Of a DNA stretch of 64,000 nt, positions 9,035-17,407 are shown piece by piece. How positions within the stretch are numbered: position 1 is the first letter of the stretch; each line of letters starts with the position of its first letter. The stretch comes from Blautia caecimuris. Its GTDB lineage: Bacteria; Bacillota; Clostridia; Lachnospirales; Lachnospiraceae. The notes beneath the pieces are model-generated. The model saw only the letters and a program-made list of their open reading frames with translations, was not told the DNA's origin and made no database searches. The position numbers and the translations under genes are program-made. Location: contig NZ_JANJZT010000001.1 in NCBI RefSeq assembly GCF_024622975.1, forward strand, positions 186,001-250,000, given 5' to 3'.

Positions 9035-9579
9035 AAGCAGTCATTTATTTTACCGAGATTCCCCCACAGTATGAGCACAAAAACATGGGACATATGACAG
9101 GAGAAAAGCTTCTGGAAGAGGCGCTTCTGAAAGAGTATGGACGGAAGCTTGCTTTTGAGCCGAGGGCAAAAGGCGAGCACGGGAAACCGTTTTTTACATT
9201 ACAGCCGAAAATTCATTATAACATCAGCCATTCCGGAAAGTATGTGGTCTGTGTTCTTGCAGGCGAGGAAGTGGGGATTGATATTCAGGAACACAGAGAA
9301 CTGGATTATGAAAAAGGCCTGCAGAAACTGGTGCCGGTATCCCTGTTTCACGAAATACTGGAATCTGATCACATAAAGGAAGCTTTCTATAACCAGTGGG
9401 TGCTTCGTGAAGCATATATGAAATGGATCGGCGAGGGATTTTCCAGAGATTCCCGTACCATCCCAATGGACAGAGGAAATTCTGTGCTGCTGGAAATGGA
9501 GCCGGGATACAGCGGAGCTGTGTGGTCAGAAAACCCTCTGGAGCTCAGATGGGAACATCTGGAAATAAGCATTCCGTAA
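9031..9579 (+). CDS. Sfp-type 4'-phosphopantetheinyl transferase
   Basis: A 182-residue enzyme that moves phosphopantetheine from coenzyme A to a carrier-protein serine. Diagnostic segments are KGEHGKPFF (48-55), NISHSGKYVVC (64-74), the Mg-binding VGIDIQEHR (81-89) and WVLREAYMKWIGEG (123-136), which is the W-x-x-KEA-type motif with REA in place of KEA. It is shorter than Bacillus Sfp (about 224), closer to compact clostridial versions. The start ATG overlaps the helicase stop as ATGA and follows AAAGGAGG; earlier starts would lie inside the helicase gene. Proximity to acpP suggests the ACP as one substrate, but this is inference. Confidence 0.85.
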   Translation: MKAVIYFTEIPPQYEHKNMGHMTGEKLLEEALLKEYGRKLAFEPRAKGEHGKPFFTLQPKIHYNISHSGKYVVCVLAGEEVGIDIQEHRELDYEKGLQKLVPVSLFHEILESDHIKEAFYNQWVLREAYMKWIGEGFSRDSRTIPMDRGNSVLLEMEPGYSGAVWSENPLELRWEHLEISIP

Positions 9580-9638
9580 AATCCGGTAATGAAACAGAGA
9601 TTGTCCTCATATATTATGTGTAAAGAGGGGGGAGGACA

Positions 9639-10559
9639 ATGGAGGCCAGTCAGATCCAGAATCTGTTTGCCGGAAATATCCGGCGGCTTCTTGTCCAGAC
9701 GGAGATCGATTACGACAGATTGTACGAGATCCGTCTCCGGGCAGGAAGGCCGCTGTTTCTCACTTATGATAAAGGCGAATGTTTTTTAAGAACAAAGGGC
9801 AGGGAGCCGTATGTGGTAACAAGAGAGGATCTGAAAGAGACACTGGAATACGTAAGCGGGTATTCTCTGTACGCCTATGAGGATGAACTTCGCCAGGGAT
9901 ATATGAGCGTACAGGGAGGCCACAGGGTAGGGGTTACCGGAAAAGTGATCCTGGATGGCGACCGGATCAGGGGAATGAAATATATTTCCTGTATCAATGT
10001 GCGTCTGGCTCATCAGATACCAGGATGCGCGGACGCTGTAATGCCCTATATCCGAAAAGAAAAATGGACAGCCCATACACTGATCATCTCACCGCCCAGA
10101 TGTGGAAAAACCACACTTTTAAGGGATGTGATCCGACAGCTCAGCAATGGCTTCGGAAAGATTCCGGGTGTTACGGTTGGCGTGGTGGATGAGAGAAGCG
10201 AGCTGGCAGGCTGCTATCAGGGCATCCCCCAGAATGACCTGGGAATGAGAACGGATGTGCTGGACTGCTGTCCGAAAGCCCAGGGAATGCAGATGCTGAT
10301 ACGAGCCATGTCCCCGGCGGTAGTGGCAGTGGATGAGCTTGGAAAGGAAGAGGACTTCCGCGCAGTGGAAGCGGTGATCCACAGTGGGTGCAGACTGATC
10401 GCCACTGCCCATGGAGAGAATGTGGAAGCTGTGCTTGCCACACCCTTTTTTGCAGGGCTGAAAAAAATGCGAGTATTTGACAGATATATTGTTCTGGGAA
10501 AAGAAAAAAGAGCCGGCATTATCAGGGGGATTTTTGACGGAAGGGGAGTTCCATGCTGA
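9639..10559 (+). CDS. spoIIIAA: stage III sporulation protein AA, ATPase
   Basis: First gene of the spoIIIA operon, 306 residues. It is a secretion-type ATPase that energises or gates the SpoIIIA-SpoIIQ channel linking mother cell and forespore during engulfment. The Walker A loop is PPRCGKTTL (152-160), followed by VVDERSELAG and the Walker B segment VVAVDELGKEEDF near residue 230. Length and order match the family. The start follows the strong site AGGGGGGAGG. It overlaps spoIIIAB by 7 nt. A mother-cell SigE promoter is expected upstream, but I could not point to a convincing one between 9580 and 9638. Confidence 0.94.
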   Translation: MEASQIQNLFAGNIRRLLVQTEIDYDRLYEIRLRAGRPLFLTYDKGECFLRTKGREPYVVTREDLKETLEYVSGYSLYAYEDELRQGYMSVQGGHRVGVTGKVILDGDRIRGMKYISCINVRLAHQIPGCADAVMPYIRKEKWTAHTLIISPPRCGKTTLLRDVIRQLSNGFGKIPGVTVGVVDERSELAGCYQGIPQNDLGMRTDVLDCCPKAQGMQMLIRAMSPAVVAVDELGKEEDFRAVEAVIHSGCRLIATAHGENVEAVLATPFFAGLKKMRVFDRYIVLGKEKRAGIIRGIFDGRGVPC

Positions 10560-11071
10560 AATTTGCAGGCATTCTCATGATTTTTATTGCAGGGACCGGC
10601 ATGGGGACTGCAAAGAGTATGGAGCTTACAAAAAGAGAGCGGAATCTGAAAAAATTCCTGTGGCTGACCTCATGTTTAAAGGGGACAGTGCGCTGCGGCA
10701 ATAGCTGTTTTCCTGAGGCGTTTCTGGAAATTTCAGAAAAGTTTGACGGTATGTACCAGGAGTTCCTTCAGAGTCTTGCGGACAGGCTGAAAGGTCAGGA
10801 AGGCCAGACCCTTGGACAGATTTTCCGGGACTGTGCAAAAAAAGAGTTCCGGACCGCAGGTTTTTCTGCAGAAGAAATGGAACTGATCGCTTCTCTTGGA
10901 GACAGGCTTGGCTATCTGGACAGAGAAATGCAGCTAAGGCAGCTGGATATTTTTGAGGAAGAGCTGTGCAGGAGGCTGGATTTTCTGGCCTGCCAGCTTC
11001 CGGAAAAAAAGAAACTATGCCGGAATCTGGGGATTCTGGGAGGGATTTTTCTGGGAGTGCTTTTGTGGTAG
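10553..11071 (+). CDS. spoIIIAB: stage III sporulation protein AB
   Basis: A 172-residue protein with an N-terminal transmembrane helix (ILMIFIAGTGMGTAKSMEL) and a C-terminal one (LGILGGIFLGVLLW), enclosing a helical cytoplasmic-type domain. It resembles GspF-like platform proteins of type II secretion and is thought to support the SpoIIIA channel. The conserved GTGMGxAKS start and the terminal LCRNLGILGG motif are typical of the family. It overlaps the end of spoIIIAA by 7 nt in another frame, as expected for translational coupling. Confidence 0.9.
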   Translation: MLKFAGILMIFIAGTGMGTAKSMELTKRERNLKKFLWLTSCLKGTVRCGNSCFPEAFLEISEKFDGMYQEFLQSLADRLKGQEGQTLGQIFRDCAKKEFRTAGFSAEEMELIASLGDRLGYLDREMQLRQLDIFEEELCRRLDFLACQLPEKKKLCRNLGILGGIFLGVLLW

Positions 11072-11108
11072 GAAGAAAACTGTGCAGAGCTTGGGAAAGG
11101 AGGACGAT

Positions 11109-11303
11109 TTGGAAGTCGGTATTATTTTTAAAATAGCGGCAGTGGGAATCCTTGTTTCTGTTCTTTCTCAGATACTGAAACACAGTGGCAGAGATGAGCA
11201 GGCGTTTCTGGTAAGTCTTGCCGGACTTCTGGTGGTTCTCTTCTGGATCGTTCCCTATATATACGATCTGTTTGAAAGTATACAGACTCTTTTTGTTATG
11301 TAG
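11109..11303 (+). CDS. spoIIIAC: stage III sporulation protein AC (TTG start)
   Basis: A 64-residue membrane protein with two helices (IIFKIAAVGILVSVLSQIL and a second around VSLAGLLVVLFWIV, separated by SGRDEQAF). This is exactly the size and pattern of SpoIIIAC. The predicted start is TTG at 11109, placed 5 nt after AAAGGAGG at 11096-11103; no ATG fits, and the longer upstream open frame would overlap the end of spoIIIAB. SpoIIIAC is a small integral-membrane part of the channel complex. The conserved sequence after the start, EVGIIFKIA, supports this choice. Confidence 0.9.
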   Translation: MEVGIIFKIAAVGILVSVLSQILKHSGRDEQAFLVSLAGLLVVLFWIVPYIYDLFESIQTLFVM

Positions 11304-11330
11304 ACGGAGCAGATGCGGAAGGAGCGGAGC

Positions 11331-11717
11331 ATGGATATTATAAAGATTTCTCTTCTTGGTGTATGCGGCGTAATGCTTGGATTTTTTCTGAAAGGAACAA
11401 AGCCGGAATACGCTGTTTTTGTAACTGTGGGAATCGGGATTATGATCCTGGGGCTTGCAGCAGGAAAGATAGAGTATATATTTTCAGCGGTGGATCGGCT
11501 GAAAGACAGCCTTCCTCTGGATGAAGGCTATCTGGCAACGCTGATAAAAATGATCGGTATTACCTACATCGGACAGTTTTCTGCAGGAATATGCAGAGAT
11601 GCAGGGCATCAGGCAACGGCAGGACAGATCGAGCTGTTCTGTAAGCTGTCTATTATGGTCCTCAGTATTCCTGTGCTGATGGCGCTTCTGGATACGATCC
11701 AGAAGTTTTTTGTATGA
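11331..11717 (+). CDS. spoIIIAD: stage III sporulation protein AD
   Basis: A 128-residue membrane protein with three to four hydrophobic helices, similar to a doubled SpoIIIAC. Family features are the N-terminal MDIIKISLLGV, the central KIEYIFSAVDRL and the C-terminal YIGQFSAGICRDAGHQA segment. An in-frame ATG exists at 11313, but 11331 has GGAGCGGAGC immediately before it and gives the usual N-terminus. The stop overlaps the spoIIIAE start (ATGA). Confidence 0.92.
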   Translation: MDIIKISLLGVCGVMLGFFLKGTKPEYAVFVTVGIGIMILGLAAGKIEYIFSAVDRLKDSLPLDEGYLATLIKMIGITYIGQFSAGICRDAGHQATAGQIELFCKLSIMVLSIPVLMALLDTIQKFFV

Positions 11718-12880
11718 AGAGGCTTTATAAAACTGGGATTTTTGTTTTATGCACCGCATTTATCATCTTTTGCGGAACAAAAGTCGTACAAGGGGCAGAA
11801 GAGGCTGATACGGCAGAGCAGATCCAGGGGGAGCTTCTTTCGGAGCTTGATTTCGGTCAGGTTCAGAGGATGCTGGACGAGCTTTTGGGGACAGAAAGCT
11901 TTTCTTTTCAGGAAGCTCTGAAGAAATTAATAAACGGGGAAGAAGCGATTTCAAAAGAGACAGTGCAGGAATTTCTGCGCGGTCTTTTTTTTTCCGGTTT
12001 TGAGAGAGAGAGGGAGCTGTTTGCAAAAATTCTGGTGCTGGTGATTCTTGCGGCAGTGTTTACAAATTTTGCTTCTGTGTTTGAAAACGGACAGGTGGGA
12101 GATGTCAGTTTTTATGTGGTGTATATTCTTCTGTTTACGCTTCTGATGGATTCTTTTTATGAAAAAACACGTTCGCTGCATCATACGATCTCCTGGATCG
12201 TGGAATTTATGAAGGCGCTGTCTCCGGCATATTTTATGACAGTGGCGGCATCTTCCGGAGCTCTGTCAGCAGCTGTGTTTTATGAAGGAGTTCTTCTTCT
12301 GGTGTGGCTGATCCAGTGGATTCTTCTGAATGTTCTTTTACCTGCGGCGGAGATTTATGTTCTTCTGCGTCTGGTAAATCATCTGTCCAGAGAAGAAATG
12401 CTGGGAAAATTTGCAGAATTTTTAAAAACAGTGATCAGCTGGGCACTAAAAACTCTTCTGGGCCTTGTGGCAGGGCTTCAGGTTGTCCGGGGGCTGGTGG
12501 CTCCGGTTATGGATTCTCTGAAAAGAAGTGTGATCGGAAAAGCGGCAGGAGCATTGCCGGGAGTTGGAAATGCTGTGAACATGGTAACAGAGCTGGTGAT
12601 CACCAGTGCGGTCCTTGTACGCAACTGCCTTGGAGTTCTTATCCTTCTGGCAACAGTGGCTGCCGGGGCAGGACCTGTGATCCATTATGGGATGCTGTCT
12701 TTAACTTACCGGTTTCTGGCAGCAGTATCTCAGCCGATATCGGATAAGCGGATGGTGGAATGTCTGTCTACCATGGGAGAAGGCTTTGAGATCCTGCTGA
12801 AAATCCTTTTTACAGCAGAGGTTCTTTGTATTCTGACTTTTCTGATCATTATGGCAGGAATACAGGGAGGCGGCGTATGA
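11714..12880 (+). CDS. spoIIIAE: stage III sporulation protein AE
   Basis: A 388-residue polytopic membrane protein. It starts with a signal-peptide-like segment (FVLCTAFIIFCGTKVVQG), then a soluble stretch of about 80 residues, followed by six or seven helices; conserved pieces include ALSPAYFMTVAASSGALSAA and the region around PGVGNAVN. It is the largest membrane component of the channel apparatus. It is coupled to the genes on both sides by ATGA overlaps. Confidence 0.92.
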   Translation: MKRLYKTGIFVLCTAFIIFCGTKVVQGAEEADTAEQIQGELLSELDFGQVQRMLDELLGTESFSFQEALKKLINGEEAISKETVQEFLRGLFFSGFERERELFAKILVLVILAAVFTNFASVFENGQVGDVSFYVVYILLFTLLMDSFYEKTRSLHHTISWIVEFMKALSPAYFMTVAASSGALSAAVFYEGVLLLVWLIQWILLNVLLPAAEIYVLLRLVNHLSREEMLGKFAEFLKTVISWALKTLLGLVAGLQVVRGLVAPVMDSLKRSVIGKAAGALPGVGNAVNMVTELVITSAVLVRNCLGVLILLATVAAGAGPVIHYGMLSLTYRFLAAVSQPISDKRMVECLSTMGEGFEILLKILFTAEVLCILTFLIIMAGIQGGGV

Positions 12881-13446
12881 GAGAGGACATTTACCAGTGG
12901 ATGAAAAGTCTTGCAGTTTTTTATCTGTTTTTTACAGCAGTTCTTCAGCTGGTTCCTGATCGTAAATATGAACGCTATGTGCGTTCGTTTATGGGACTTC
13001 TTCTGATCTACATGCTCTGCACGCCTGTGTTTGCTGTATTTGGAAAAAGCGGGCAGCTTCTGGAAGGCTTTGCAGATACCTTTTATCAGGAACAGAAAAG
13101 GATGGACAGGATGGAAGCAGAAGAGCTTCAGACTTTTTATCTGAAACAGGGATACGAAAATGAGATTTCTTCTAAAATTGAAGAATTGTTAAAAGAATCA
13201 GGAATAAATCCTTCTGAGACTGCCGTACATATAGAAGGAGAGCGGATATCCGCAGTACTGACTGTAAAACAGGAGCTGACCCGGGAACAGGAAAGGGGGA
13301 TTCGGGATGACCTCAGGAAGAGCTTCGGAATCGAAGAAAAGGACTGTAAGATCCTTACTGACAGAAATGACGGGGCAGCAGTGGATGGTTCTTCTGCTTC
13401 TGGGAATGCTTCTGACAGTAATCGCGCTTCCGGTATCAGACAGTAA
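12877..13446 (+). CDS. spoIIIAF: stage III sporulation protein AF
   Basis: A 189-residue protein with two N-terminal helices (LAVFYLFFTAVLQLVP and FMGLLLIYMLCTPVFAVFG) and a soluble C-terminal domain with a ring-building-motif-like stretch (AVHIEGERISAVLTVKQEL). The start is ATG at 12877, overlapping the spoIIIAE stop as ATGA. The last 46 codons (RNDGAAVDGSSASGNASDSN and neighbours) are low in complexity and lie over the beginning of spoIIIAG in another frame; the overlap is 140 nt, much longer than in the other junctions of this operon. Confidence 0.88.
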   Translation: MREDIYQWMKSLAVFYLFFTAVLQLVPDRKYERYVRSFMGLLLIYMLCTPVFAVFGKSGQLLEGFADTFYQEQKRMDRMEAEELQTFYLKQGYENEISSKIEELLKESGINPSETAVHIEGERISAVLTVKQELTREQERGIRDDLRKSFGIEEKDCKILTDRNDGAAVDGSSASGNASDSNRASGIRQ

Positions 13447-13753
13447 GGAACAGACAGAGGAAAAGCAGGATCTTACGGAAAATACAGAAAGCTGTGAGGG
13501 GGACAGAACACTTCTGGAGGCAAAGCTGGAATCCATTCTGGAAAATACAGAAGGTGTGGGAAAGGTGCAGGTACTTCTGATGACCGGAGAGGGAAAACAG
13601 GGATTTTACGGAACGGAAAACACGGAAGTGACAGGTGTGCTGATTGCGGCAGAGGGGGCGGATAATTCTGTTACCGTGCAGAATATTCAGCAGGCTGTAA
13701 TGGCATTATTTCAGATTGAAGCCCATAAAATAAAAATAATGAAAATGAAATGA
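13307..13753 (+). CDS. spoIIIAG: stage III sporulation protein AG
   Basis: A 148-residue protein with one transmembrane helix (WMVLLLLGMLLTVIALPV, residues about 26-43) and an extracellular domain that forms a large ring in the feeding-tube channel. Conserved segments are LEAKLESILENTEGVGKVQV, VTGVLIAAEGADN and the C-terminal AHKIKIMKMK. The ATG at 13307 has AAGGGGG about 8 nt before it; a later ATG at 13367 would shorten the overlap with spoIIIAF to 80 nt but has no ribosome site. I therefore keep 13307. The protein is shorter than Bacillus SpoIIIAG (229 residues), as is common in Clostridia. Confidence 0.85.
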   Translation: MTSGRASESKKRTVRSLLTEMTGQQWMVLLLLGMLLTVIALPVSDSKEQTEEKQDLTENTESCEGDRTLLEAKLESILENTEGVGKVQVLLMTGEGKQGFYGTENTEVTGVLIAAEGADNSVTVQNIQQAVMALFQIEAHKIKIMKMK

Positions 13754-13763
13754 GGAGAGTAAA

Positions 13764-14561
13764 GTGAAAAAAATCATGAAAAAGAATCAGGTGATCATCA
13801 CCTCGCTGGCAATTCTGATCGCAGTAGCCGGATACCTGAATTTTGCGGATGTAGATCTGGGATTTAAGGATAAAGAGGCCAGTACAGACAGCAGCAGTAT
13901 TCTGGAGGAGGTAGAGTATGATCTGACAGATGAAACAGCCCTTCTGGATGAGAACGGGGCAGATGGCCAGGGAGATCTTTCAACTACAGGAACTCCCGGA
14001 GAAGCCGTACTTACAGGAGCTTCTGATTTTGCAGCCCAGGCAAAGCTTTCCAGAGAGCAGGTGCGCTCTCAGAACAAGGCAGAGCTTCAGGAGATCATTG
14101 GAAATACCGATATCAGTGAGGAGAAAAAGCAGGAAGCCATCAATACCATGGTATCCATGACTGAGCTTGCGGAAAAAGAAGCGGCGGCAGAGCTTCTTCT
14201 GGAAGCAAAAGGATTTGAGAATGTGGTTGTGAATCTGACCGGGGAGACAGCGGATATTGTAGTGCCGGACAGCGCTCTGGAGGATGCGCAGAGGGCGCAG
14301 ATCGAGGATATTGTAAAAAGAAAGACCGGCATCGCAGCAGAAAATATTGTGATCACACCTCTGAGTCAGAGCAGCGATGAAGCAGAAGCTGTCCCGGAAG
14401 GTGAAGAGGAGCTGGAGGAAACAAACGGAGAGGCTGAGGAGATCGGTGAAACAGAAGATTCAGGAGAAGCATCGGGATCCGGAGAGGATTATGAGGAGCA
14501 GGAAACCTCGGCAGAGGCTTCAGACGAGTATGTAATACAGACAGAAGGGATTTATGACTGA
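13764..14561 (+). CDS. spoIIIAH: stage III sporulation protein AH
   Basis: Last gene of the operon, 265 residues, with a GTG start after GAGGAG. One N-terminal helix (VIITSLAILIAVAGYL) is followed by a linker and the ring-forming YscJ/FliF-like domain (LSREQVRSQNKAELQEII ... VVNLTGETADIVVPDS ... IVKRKTGIAAENIVITPL). SpoIIIAH on the mother-cell side binds SpoIIQ from the forespore. The final 60 residues form a strongly acidic Glu-rich tail that Bacillus SpoIIIAH lacks; it may be a disordered extension in the intermembrane space. Confidence 0.9.
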   Translation: MKKIMKKNQVIITSLAILIAVAGYLNFADVDLGFKDKEASTDSSSILEEVEYDLTDETALLDENGADGQGDLSTTGTPGEAVLTGASDFAAQAKLSREQVRSQNKAELQEIIGNTDISEEKKQEAINTMVSMTELAEKEAAAELLLEAKGFENVVVNLTGETADIVVPDSALEDAQRAQIEDIVKRKTGIAAENIVITPLSQSSDEAEAVPEGEEELEETNGEAEEIGETEDSGEASGSGEDYEEQETSAEASDEYVIQTEGIYD

Positions 14562-14587
14562 CCGGTATCCGGATGAATAGAAAAAGG

Positions 14588-14621
14588 CGCCCCTCTTCCG
14601 GCAGGGAGAGGGGATTTTTCC
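14588..14621 (+). terminator. terminator of the spoIIIA operon
   Basis: A GC-rich stem (CCCCTCTT with GGAGAGGGG, loop CCGGCAG-type) is followed by ATTTTTC. It lies 26 nt after the spoIIIAH stop. Confidence 0.75.
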
Positions 14622-14634
14622 TGTCCGATTGCTC

Positions 14635-14664
14635 TTGACAGTGCAGGCTTTTGTATACTAGAAT
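14635..14664 (+). promoter_or_regulatory. SigA-type promoter of prfC
   Basis: TTGACA (14635-14640), 18-bp spacer, TAGAAT (14659-14664). A TATACT hexamer also lies at 14654 but at a poor distance. The position directly behind a terminator and 50 nt before prfC fits a stand-alone unit. Confidence 0.6.
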
Positions 14665-14713
14665 GTGTGAGTATGTTATGAGTTTGTATGAATAGAAAAC
14701 AGGAGGCTTAAAC

Positions 14714-16303
14714 GTGTCCAAGTATGCGAAAGAGATAGAAAAGAGAAGAACCTTTGCCATTATTTCCCACCCGGATGCCGGTAAGACAACACTGACAGAA
14801 AAATTCCTTCTTTATGGAGGCGCCATCAATCTGGCAGGAAGCGTAAAGGGAAAGGCAACTGCCCGCCATGCGGTATCTGACTGGATGGAGATCGAGAAGG
14901 AGAGAGGTATTTCCGTAACCTCCTCTGTGCTTCAGTTCCATTATGACGGCTACTGTATCAATATTCTGGATACACCGGGACATCAGGATTTCTCGGAGGA
15001 TACCTACCGTACCCTGATGGCAGCAGATTCCGCTGTCATGGTCATTGACGGAAGCAAGGGCGTGGAGGCGCAGACAAGAAAGCTGTTCAAGGTCTGTGTA
15101 ATGCGCCACATTCCGATTTTTACATTTATCAACAAAATGGACAGAGACGCAAACGATACCTTTGATCTTCTGGATGAGATCGAAAAGGAACTGGGAATTG
15201 CGACCTGCCCTATTAACTGGCCTATTGGTTCCGGAAAAAAATTCCGCGGCGTTTATGACAGAAACACCCATAAGGTGCTGACCTTTTCCGATACACAAAA
15301 AGGAACAAAAGAGGGAATCATTGAGGAGATCGACATCGATGACTCCCGTCTTGATGAAATCGTAGATCCTGATCAGAAGGAACAGCTAATGGAAGAAATC
15401 GAGCTTCTTGACGGAGCAAGCGCAGATTTTGATCAGGAGCTGGTAAGTAAAGGTGAGCTGACTCCGGTATTTTTCGGATCTGCGCTGACAAACTTTGGTG
15501 TGGAGACTTTTCTGGAGCACTTCCTGTCCATGACAACCTCTCCACTTCCGCGTATTGCAGATGAGGAAGAGATTGATCCTATGTCTGACGATTTTTCTGC
15601 TTTTGTGTTTAAGATCCAGGCAAATATGAACAAGGCTCATCGTGACAGAATTGCCTTTATGCGTATCTGTTCCGGCAGGTTTGACGCTTCCCAGGAGGTA
15701 TATCATGTACAGGGAGACAAAAAAATGCGCCTTCTGCAGCCACAGCAGATGATGGCAGAATCCCGTCATGTGGTTGACGAGGCATATGCAGGAGATATTA
15801 TCGGCGTATTTGACCCGGGCATTTTTTCCATTGGAGATACCATCTGTTCACCGGGAAGAAAGTTTGCCTTTGAGGGAATCCCTACCTTTGCGCCGGAACA
15901 TTTTGCCCGTGTCCGTCAGATTGATACCATGAAAAGAAAGCAGTTTGTAAAAGGAATCAATCAGATTGCCCAGGAGGGTGCCATTCAGATCTTCCAGGAG
16001 TTTAATACAGGAATGGAAGAGATCATTGTGGGCGTTGTGGGTGTCCTGCAGTTTGATGTTCTGAAATACCGCCTGGAAAATGAATATAATGTAGAGATCC
16101 GTCTGGAAAATCTTCCTTATGAGCATATCCGGTGGATCGCCAATAAGGATGAAGTGGATGTGGCAAAGATCACAGGAACCTCAGATATGAAAAAGGTAAC
16201 AGACCTGAAAGGAAATCCTCTGCTTCTGTTTGTAAATGCATGGAGCGTGGGCATGACTCAGGACCGGAATCCGGATCTTGTACTGACAGAGTTCAGTAAA
16301 TAA
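14714..16303 (+). CDS. prfC: peptide chain release factor 3
   Basis: Translational GTPase of 529 residues that removes RF1/RF2 from the ribosome after termination. The start is GTG, 5-6 nt after AGGAGG. GTPase motifs are HPDAGKTTL (G1), the switch I region ERGISVTSSV, DTPGHQDFSED (G3) and NKMDRDA (G4). The domain II and III sequences (FKIQANMNKAHRDRIAFMRI; VVGVLQFDVLKYRL) separate RF3 from EF-G. Length agrees with the Escherichia coli protein (529). Confidence 0.96.
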   Translation: MSKYAKEIEKRRTFAIISHPDAGKTTLTEKFLLYGGAINLAGSVKGKATARHAVSDWMEIEKERGISVTSSVLQFHYDGYCINILDTPGHQDFSEDTYRTLMAADSAVMVIDGSKGVEAQTRKLFKVCVMRHIPIFTFINKMDRDANDTFDLLDEIEKELGIATCPINWPIGSGKKFRGVYDRNTHKVLTFSDTQKGTKEGIIEEIDIDDSRLDEIVDPDQKEQLMEEIELLDGASADFDQELVSKGELTPVFFGSALTNFGVETFLEHFLSMTTSPLPRIADEEEIDPMSDDFSAFVFKIQANMNKAHRDRIAFMRICSGRFDASQEVYHVQGDKKMRLLQPQQMMAESRHVVDEAYAGDIIGVFDPGIFSIGDTICSPGRKFAFEGIPTFAPEHFARVRQIDTMKRKQFVKGINQIAQEGAIQIFQEFNTGMEEIIVGVVGVLQFDVLKYRLENEYNVEIRLENLPYEHIRWIANKDEVDVAKITGTSDMKKVTDLKGNPLLLFVNAWSVGMTQDRNPDLVLTEFSK

Positions 16304-16465
16304 AAACTTTATCAGAAGAACCGATACAAAATGAAATAAATAATAAATGCTTTTATTTTCTGTAAAAATTTGATATACTAAGCTTATTAACAGGGACAGA
16401 GGAAACATGAAAAAGTCTGTTCCTTAACCGGAGTATCTGATTCTGAATCCTTAGGAGGAGTTATT

Positions 16466-16852
16466 ATGGCAGAAAAAAGAACAACCTATAAAATACAGGA
16501 TGTAGGAGGTATCGGTGAAGTAAAGATCGCAGATGAAGTGGTGACGATCATTGCGGCACTTGCGGCTACAGAAGTTGAGGGCGTTGCATCCATGGGCGGA
16601 AACATCACAAATGAACTGGTAAGCAAGCTTGGAATGAAGAACCTGTCCAAGGGCGTAAAGGTTACTGTTCTGGAGGGCGTTGTCACAGTGGATCTGACAC
16701 TGAATATTGATTTCGGAAAAAATATTCTGGACGTCAGCCGGAAGGTTCAGGACAAGGTAAAGACATCTATTGAGAATATGACAGGCCTTGAGGTTGCAGA
16801 TGTAAATATCCGCATTGCTGGTGTAGATATGGAGAACGAAAAAGGAAAGTAA
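16466..16852 (+). CDS. Asp23/Gls24 family envelope-stress protein
   Basis: A 128-residue alkaline-shock-type protein. Family signals are GEVKIADEVVTIIAALAATE, VEGVASMGGN and the final GLEVADVNIRIAGVDME. Asp23-like proteins form cytoplasmic or membrane-attached assemblies related to cell-envelope homeostasis; this copy has no transmembrane segment. Its position 31 nt before nusB equals that of yqhY in Bacillus, where the gene sits among fatty-acid and nusB genes. The ribosome site is TAGGAGGAG. A TATACT at 16374-16379 may be part of its promoter, without a good -35. Confidence 0.9.
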   Translation: MAEKRTTYKIQDVGGIGEVKIADEVVTIIAALAATEVEGVASMGGNITNELVSKLGMKNLSKGVKVTVLEGVVTVDLTLNIDFGKNILDVSRKVQDKVKTSIENMTGLEVADVNIRIAGVDMENEKGK

Positions 16853-16883
16853 CCCTTTCCTTTTTTCTATATGAGGAGGAATT

Positions 16884-17405
16884 ATGCGAAGACACGAACA
16901 GAGAGAACATATTTTTAAACTGCTGTTTATGACACAGTTTAATGAAGAGGGAGAAATGCCGGAGCAGCTTTCTCTTTACTTTGACAGTCTGGAGGAGCTG
17001 ACAGAAGAAGAGCAGGCTGTCATGAAGAAGAAATACGATGATATTCTTGCGCATATTGAAGAAATCGATCAGGAATTAAATGAATACAGCCAGGGATGGA
17101 AAACAAGCAGAATGAACAGGGTTGACCTGACTGCTCTCCGTCTTGCTTTTTATGAGATGAAATTTGATGAGGAGATTCCGGTAGGAGTTGCCATCAACGA
17201 GGCAGTAGAGCTTGCCAAGCTTTTCGGCGGAGAAGATTCCGGTTCCTTTGTAAACGGAATCCTTGGAAAGATCGCAAGCGGAAAGAAAGAGGGCGGTCCT
17301 GTGCGCAGAACACATCGTCCTTCCCACCAGGCAAAGATCATTATCAGATCCAGCAAAAATCAGAAAAAAAAGGAACAGCCGTCATCTGAAGAAAGCAAGA
17401 ACTGA
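16884..17405 (+). CDS. nusB: transcription antitermination factor NusB
   Basis: All-helical RNA-binding protein of the rRNA antitermination complex. The N-terminus RRHEQREHIFKLLFMTQF and the later MNRVDLTALRLAFYEM and IPVGVAINEAVELAKLFGGEDSGSFVNGILGKI are the conserved core, ending about residue 137. About 36 further residues, basic and polar (RRTHRPSHQAKIII, NQKKKEQPSS), extend past the normal end; they may add nonspecific RNA affinity. The gene follows GAGGAGG and ends 2 nt before xseA. Confidence 0.94.
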   Translation: MRRHEQREHIFKLLFMTQFNEEGEMPEQLSLYFDSLEELTEEEQAVMKKKYDDILAHIEEIDQELNEYSQGWKTSRMNRVDLTALRLAFYEMKFDEEIPVGVAINEAVELAKLFGGEDSGSFVNGILGKIASGKKEGGPVRRTHRPSHQAKIIIRSSKNQKKKEQPSSEESKN

Positions 17406-17407
17406 AA

